Shown here in pieces: positions 5,740 through 8,488 of a stretch of DNA of 8,488 nt. The notes beneath the pieces were generated by a model. The model was not told the DNA's origin. It did not search any database and was given only the letters and a program-made list of their open reading frames with translations. Source of the DNA: Anaerolineaceae bacterium (GTDB lineage Bacteria; Planctomycetota; Phycisphaerae; FEN-1346; JAACEH01); contig JAACEH010000148.1 in assembly GCA_011682595.1 (NCBI GenBank), forward strand, positions 1 to 8,488, in the 5' to 3' direction. Numbering within the stretch: position 1 is the stretch's first letter; each line of letters opens with the position of its first letter. The translations under genes and the position numbers were made by a program.

Positions 5740-6617
5740 AGCGGGCCTTCGCCGACTCCGGGAAGATCGACGCCGAACTGGAGGCCATCAAGAAGGAGAA
5801 CCTCAGGCGGCTGGGCGGCCTGAAGATCGGCACGACCGACGACGATTTCAACCGCTTGTTCACGGTCTGGCTCAAACACGAGCTGTACCTGATGGCCGAC
5901 TGGGCGCGGTTCTACTTCAAGGGCTATCGCGACACCTGCCAGGACTCGGCCGGCATGAGCATCATCAACCAGCATCATCAACCCCCAGCGGGCCCTGGAG
6001 ATGCTCATCAAGGCCCTGCGCAACCAGCGCAGCGACGGCTTCTGCCCGCGGGCTTTCCGCGTGGCCAGCATGGACATCTCCGCGGCCGACAAGCACTACG
6101 CCGACTCGCCGTCCTGGATCAGCCACGCCACCGACGCCCTGATATGCGAGACCGGCGACCTGTCGATTCTGGACCAGGTGGTCGAGTACTCCGACAAGGG
6201 CCGGGGCACCATCTGGGAGCACAACCTGCAGGCCATGGAGTTCCTGTGGAACGACCGCGGCCAGCGCGGCCTGAGCCTGGTGCACTTCGGCGACTGGAAC
6301 GACCTGATGGACAAGGTCGGCGTCAAGGGCCGGGGCGAGGGCATCTGGATGAGCTTCGCCTTGGCCAGGGTGCTGAAACTGGTCGGCAAGATCGCCGCCT
6401 GGAAAGGCGAGAAAGCCCTGGTCGCCAAGTGCGCCAAGCGGTACAAGGAATTGAAGAAAAACATTCTCAGGCACGGCTGGGACGGCGACCACTTCATCTA
6501 CTCGATCAACGACGACGGCCTGCGGATCGGGACCTCCAAAGCCAAAGAGGGCAAGTATTTCATCAACCCGCAGTCCTGGGCCATCTTGAGCGGCGTCATC
6601 GACGCCAAGAAGTATGA
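5361..6617 (+). CDS. GH94 fragment 2 (end of N-terminal domain and linker, open frame)
   Basis: The homologous reading in this frame begins upstream of the GTG at 5361, with the residues NISLFT, and the frame is open from 5310 after a TAA at 5307-5309. GH94 similarity runs through FFVPKQNYLFF, FLGKYRNYSRPE and INFVLGVV to YRDTCQDSAGMSIIN (about 5967). After the 13-bp duplication the frame becomes random Arg/Pro/Gly-rich sequence to the stop at 6617. No good ribosome binding site precedes 5361. Confidence 0.45.
   Translation: MAKVMLDGVNMPYGYVGGLDAFFVPKQNYLFFRNRTHTVVEEKYRAFMYSDVKINRWDVSKDHFLGKYRNYSRPERVEQGKLGNSVASAEYLVGAVQQNMRLAAGKSKRINFVLGVVIDQVEANKMKRAFADSGKIDAELEAIKKENLRRLGGLKIGTTDDDFNRLFTVWLKHELYLMADWARFYFKGYRDTCQDSAGMSIINQHHQPPAGPGDAHQGPAQPAQRRLLPAGFPRGQHGHLRGRQALRRLAVLDQPRHRRPDMRDRRPVDSGPGGRVLRQGPGHHLGAQPAGHGVPVERPRPARPEPGALRRLERPDGQGRRQGPGRGHLDELRLGQGAETGRQDRRLERRESPGRQVRQAVQGIEEKHSQARLGRRPLHLLDQRRRPADRDLQSQRGQVFHQPAVLGHLERRHRRQEV
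5958..5983 (+). repeat. Perfect 13-bp tandem duplication (frame disruption 2)
   Basis: AGCATCATCAACC occurs at 5958-5970 and again at 5971-5983. Removing either copy restores GMSIINPQRALEM in one frame, the expected GH94 sequence. Because 13 is not a multiple of three the duplication shifts the frame. Confidence 0.95.
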
Positions 6618-7236
6618 GAAGATCGCCAGGAAGATCGAGCCCATCGTCGATACGCCGGTCGGGCCGGTGCACAACTGGCCGCCGTTCACCAAGTACAATC
6701 CCGGCATCGGCCAGCTTACCGGCACGCCGCCGGGATTCTTCACCAACGGCAACGTCTATTGCCACGCCGGGGGCTTCAAGGTGGCGGCCGACTTCGAGGC
6801 CGGCCGGGCCGACAAGGCCTTCGACACCTTCATGCGTATCCTGCCGGACGAGGACAAGAGCGAGCCTTACGTGCAAGTCAGCGGCTACGTGGGGCCGAGT
6901 GCGCTGAGGATGAAGCACCACGTCTCGGACGACTCGTGGCGCACCGGTACGGTGGCCTGGAACTTCCTGAACTGTGTTGACCGACTGCTGGGCTTCCGTC
7001 GGACGCTCGAGGGCTTCCACCTGCGGCCGCTGCTGCCGTCCAAATGGCGAAAGGGTTGCAGCTACGTCCGCCCGTTCCGCGGCACGGAGTTCCACATCAC
7101 CATCAAGCGCGGCAAGAAGACGGGCATCACCGTTGACGGGCAACCGATCAAGGGCGACCTGGTCGAGGTGCCGGTCGGCGGGCTTAAAAATAAGAATAAG
7201 AAGCGGAAGGTCAAGGTGGTCTGCACGATTCCGTAG
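6001..7236 (+). CDS. GH94 fragment 3 (catalytic barrel and C-terminal domain, open frame)
   Basis: This frame is GH94-like from the second copy of the duplication (SIINPQRALEM, 5971 on) to the stop at 7236; the ATG at 6001 is an internal Met codon. It contains the GDWND catalytic motif and the conserved YCHAGGF segment, but lacks the N-terminal domain that contributes to dimer formation and the active site in this family. Near the end, codons 7183-7209 encode a Lys/Asn-rich stretch (KNKNKKRK) from locally A-rich DNA, unlike the rest of the gene. Confidence 0.55.
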   Translation: MLIKALRNQRSDGFCPRAFRVASMDISAADKHYADSPSWISHATDALICETGDLSILDQVVEYSDKGRGTIWEHNLQAMEFLWNDRGQRGLSLVHFGDWNDLMDKVGVKGRGEGIWMSFALARVLKLVGKIAAWKGEKALVAKCAKRYKELKKNILRHGWDGDHFIYSINDDGLRIGTSKAKEGKYFINPQSWAILSGVIDAKKYEKIARKIEPIVDTPVGPVHNWPPFTKYNPGIGQLTGTPPGFFTNGNVYCHAGGFKVAADFEAGRADKAFDTFMRILPDEDKSEPYVQVSGYVGPSALRMKHHVSDDSWRTGTVAWNFLNCVDRLLGFRRTLEGFHLRPLLPSKWRKGCSYVRPFRGTEFHITIKRGKKTGITVDGQPIKGDLVEVPVGGLKNKNKKRKVKVVCTIP

Positions 7237-7321
7237 CGGGCGATGCGGGTCGTCCGGAAAGACCGAAAGGGCGGCCGGTCGGGATTTTTCCCCCCGGGAG
7301 CTTGATCGGGCAGGCAAAGAG

Positions 7322-7360
7322 AAGGGATGACGGCCGACTGGCTGTCATCCCTTTTTTATT
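7322..7360 (+). terminator. Intrinsic terminator after the GH94 gene
   Basis: AAGGGATGACGGCC (7322-7335) pairs with GGCTGTCATCCCTT (7340-7353) in a 14-bp stem with one G-U pair and the four-base loop GACT. It runs into a T-rich tract (7352-7360). It lies 86 bases after the GH94 stop. The opposite strand has no T-tract, so it acts on + transcripts only. Confidence 0.93.
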
Positions 7361-7379
7361 CGCGGTTCTGAAGCCTGCT

Positions 7380-7559
7380 ACGGTGTGTTACAGGCGGGCG
7401 GGCATCCCGGCGCTTCAAAAGCGCGGCGGCGGCACGATCGTGGTCAACGGTTCGATCGCTGCCTACAAAGGGTTCCCGAACCATCCGGCCTACTGCGCCT
7501 CCAAGGACGCCTTGGCGCCGCTGGTCAAGCAGGTGGCCCTGGCCTTGGGCCACCGGGTA
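7380..7559 (+). pseudogene. Short-chain dehydrogenase/reductase (SDR) fragment
   Basis: The third-position frame reads GGGTIVVNGSIAAYKG, then FPNHPAYCASKDALAPLVKQ and VALALG. This is the classical SDR active-site region: a Ser (in NGSI) 13 residues before the Tyr of YCASK (7491), with Lys at 7503, the S-x12-Y-x3-K arrangement of the catalytic triad. About 55-60 residues are recognisable. The N-terminal cofactor-binding TGxxxGxG part and the C-terminal substrate part are both absent, and there is no start codon with a ribosome binding site. It lies between a terminator and the thrS promoter, so it is a relic of a gene lost by deletion or of an incomplete transfer. The usual NVSS before the catalytic Ser is here one residue shorter. 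Confidence 0.75.
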
Positions 7560-7577
7560 AGCCCGCTGAAGCGGGCT
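7560..7577. repeat. REP-like perfect palindrome
   Basis: AGCCCGCT-GA-AGCGGGCT is a perfect 8-2-8 inverted repeat directly after the SDR fragment. In RNA it would form a short stem with a small loop. No T-tract follows. It is the kind of short palindrome that recurs between genes in GC-rich genomes and may mark the breakpoint where the SDR gene was cut. Confidence 0.6.
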
Positions 7578-7640
7578 CTGAAGACAACTGCCACTCATGA
7601 CCGGCCGCACCCCTCAGATGCCCAGTGGCCGCCTTTGGCC

Positions 7641-7668
7641 TTGACTTGTCATCACCTTGGGGTATCAT
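7641..7668 (+). promoter_or_regulatory. Promoter for thrS
   Basis: TTGACT (7641-7646, 5/6) and TATCAT (7663-7668, 5/6) are spaced by 16 bases. Transcription would start near 7675, leaving a leader of about 80 bases before thrS. It lies downstream of the GH94 terminator, making thrS independent of the carbohydrate genes. Confidence 0.65.
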
Positions 7669-7672
7669 GGTG

Positions 7673-7691
7673 CCTTGTGGAGGGCCACAGG
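7673..7691 (+). promoter_or_regulatory. Possible hairpin at the 5' end of the thrS message
   Basis: CCTTGTGG (7673-7680) can pair with CCACAGG (7685-7691) with one bulged T around the loop AGGG. It would sit at the extreme 5' end of the predicted thrS transcript. No T-box signature is visible. A role in stability or autoregulation is speculative. Confidence 0.25.
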
Positions 7692-7754
7692 AGGCCTGCC
7701 GGTTGTTTGCATTCTTGTATCAAGGGAGTTTTCTGGAGGCCGAACAGCCGAATT

Positions 7755-8488
7755 ATGGCACAAATCAGACTTCCCGACGGGACGGTCCTGGAAGTTGCTT
7801 CCGGATCGAGCGTCGCGGATGTCGCCGCTCAGATAGGTCCAGGCCTGGCTAAAGCAGCCGTCGCTGCCAGGCTGGATGGAGAACCGGTCGATCTGTCGGT
7901 TGTCGTGCCCGAGCAGGGCCAACCGACCCTTGAGATCCTGACCGCGAAAAGCGACGCCGCCCTGGACGTACTCCGTCACTCAACTGCTCATATCATGGCC
8001 CAGGCCGTCGGCCGGCTTTACGACAACGTGAAGTTCGCCATCGGTCCGTCCATCGAGAACGGTTTCTACTACGACTTCGATCTGCCGACGCGGCTGACCG
8101 ACCAGGACCTGCCGCGAATCGAGGACCAGATGCGGAGCATCGTCAAGGAGAAGCTGACCTTCGAGCGCAAGGAACTGCCGATTGGCGATGCTCGACGCCT
8201 GATGGCCGAACAGGGGCAGGACTACAAGGTCGAGATGATCGACGATCTGGCCTCCGGCCGCGACGGTAAGCCGCAGGCCGAGAGGGTCAGCATCTACAGC
8301 AACGGCGATTTTCTGGACCTCTGCCGGGGGCCGCACCTGCCGGACACTTCCCGGGCCGGGGTCTTCAAGCTGACCCACGTCGCCGGGGCATATTGGCGGG
8401 GCGACCAGGAGCGGCCGATGTTGCAGCGGATTTACGGAACTGCGTTCTGGGACCGCAAGCAACTGGAAGAACATCTGGCCCGGATCGA
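7755..8488 (+). CDS. thrS: Threonyl-tRNA synthetase, 3'-partial
   Basis: ThrRS charges tRNA-Thr with threonine using ATP in the cytoplasm. The 244 visible residues begin MAQIRLPDGTVLEVASG, the normal start of the N-terminal TGS domain (about 1-62). The editing domain that removes mischarged serine follows: RHSTAHIMAQ with His75 and His79 (the HxxxH motif), FAIGPSIENGFYYDFDL, and DLCRGPHLPDT with Cys190 and His194, the expected zinc-like editing site residues. THVAGAYWRGD near residue 207 leads toward the class II catalytic core, which lies beyond the window. The frame is also open upstream of ATG 7755 through the SDR remnant, but family alignment, the promoter at 7641 and the terminator favour 7755. 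The nearest purine-rich site, GGAGG (7735-7739), is 15 bases away, longer than usual, so initiation may be weak or not dependent on it. Confidence 0.96.
   Translation, partial: MAQIRLPDGTVLEVASGSSVADVAAQIGPGLAKAAVAARLDGEPVDLSVVVPEQGQPTLEILTAKSDAALDVLRHSTAHIMAQAVGRLYDNVKFAIGPSIENGFYYDFDLPTRLTDQDLPRIEDQMRSIVKEKLTFERKELPIGDARRLMAEQGQDYKVEMIDDLASGRDGKPQAERVSIYSNGDFLDLCRGPHLPDTSRAGVFKLTHVAGAYWRGDQERPMLQRIYGTAFWDRKQLEEHLARI

Larger units (their letters stand above)
4891..7236 (+). pseudogene. GH94-family glycoside phosphorylase (cellobiose/chitobiose phosphorylase-like), broken by two frame disruptions
   Basis: GH94 enzymes split beta-linked disaccharides with phosphate into glucose-1-phosphate (or the GlcNAc equivalent) and a free sugar in the cytoplasm. 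ATG 4891 follows AGGAG (4879-4883) by seven bases and begins MGKYGHYSADGLEYVITTPH, a standard GH94 start. Frame 1 carries the N-terminal beta-sandwich to TVTVTNES (about 5309). Frame 3 continues with RNISLFTVAK to GMSIIN (about 5969). Frame 1 resumes with SIINPQRALEM to the stop. The (alpha/alpha)6 barrel has GDWND (Asp codons 6292 and 6301; about residues 464 and 467 after frame repair), the family's catalytic Asp motif, and YCHAGGF, with a conserved His (6763) expected at the phosphate site. The C-terminal SWRTGT and FRGTEFHI segments are family-typical. Repaired length is about 777 residues, near the usual 800. The sugar specificity cannot be assigned. No signal peptide is visible. Confidence 0.88.

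Noticed and set aside
5199..6092. A 297-codon open frame on the minus strand
   Set aside because: It is antisense to GH94, low in recognisable content, and crosses both frame lesions.
4891..7236. Programmed frameshifting that would keep GH94 functional
   Set aside because: The second lesion is a 13-bp tandem duplication, which no known recoding event corrects. The first tract has A runs of only four and no clear slippery heptamer in the right frame.
5965..7317. A 450-codon open frame on the minus strand
   Set aside because: It lies antisense to the GH94 catalytic part and its length is explained by codon bias of the GC-rich + strand gene. Its Val/Leu/Asp/Arg-rich translation has no recognisable motif.
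7380..8488. SDR-thrS fusion protein (the frame is open throughout)
   Set aside because: A promoter at 7641 and a canonical ThrRS N-terminus at 7755 intervene, and the SDR part lacks both ends. The linking peptide looks random.

Overview
The window is GC-rich and reads almost entirely on the + strand. It carries a TPR-repeat protein (5'-partial), a cluster of pseudopilin-like genes, a broken GH94 disaccharide phosphorylase, an intergenic stretch with a short-chain dehydrogenase remnant, and the 5' part of threonyl-tRNA synthetase. Tandem single-pass proteins with a type IV prepilin N-terminus and a degenerate H-Xn-DG-like C-terminus, next to glycan-degradation genes, are typical of Planctomycetota, perhaps a Phycisphaerae-like lineage. 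This placement is inferred from gene style only.

Layout. 3-1412: TPR protein, open at the left edge. 1413-1726: no credible gene, one candidate promoter. 1727-2100: decayed C-terminal remnant (A') of a type A pseudopilin. 2224-3180: intact type B pseudopilin with an unusually long leader peptide containing a 31-bp-spaced palindromic repeat. 3322-4140: intact type A pseudopilin with a strong ribosome binding site. 4238-4699: type B pseudopilin truncated at its C-terminus (B'). 4891-7236: GH94 glycoside phosphorylase broken twice, first inside a GGAAAA repeat tract and then by a perfect 13-bp tandem duplication. 7322-7360: strong intrinsic terminator. 7380-7559: short-chain dehydrogenase fragment. 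7641-7668: good sigma70-type promoter for thrS. 7755 to the right edge: thrS.

The pseudopilin order A'-B-A-B' suggests that an A-B pair was duplicated in tandem and then lost complementary members: A in the first pair, the end of B in the second. The surviving B and A could form one working pair. The GH94 gene follows in the same direction, with its own candidate promoter and a foldable leader. Its coding sequence is otherwise well conserved and keeps the GDWND catalytic motif, so inactivation is recent or the two indels are assembly errors. Both possibilities need read-level checking. The right-hand part (terminator, degraded dehydrogenase, new promoter, thrS) is a boundary between an accessory carbohydrate region and a housekeeping gene.
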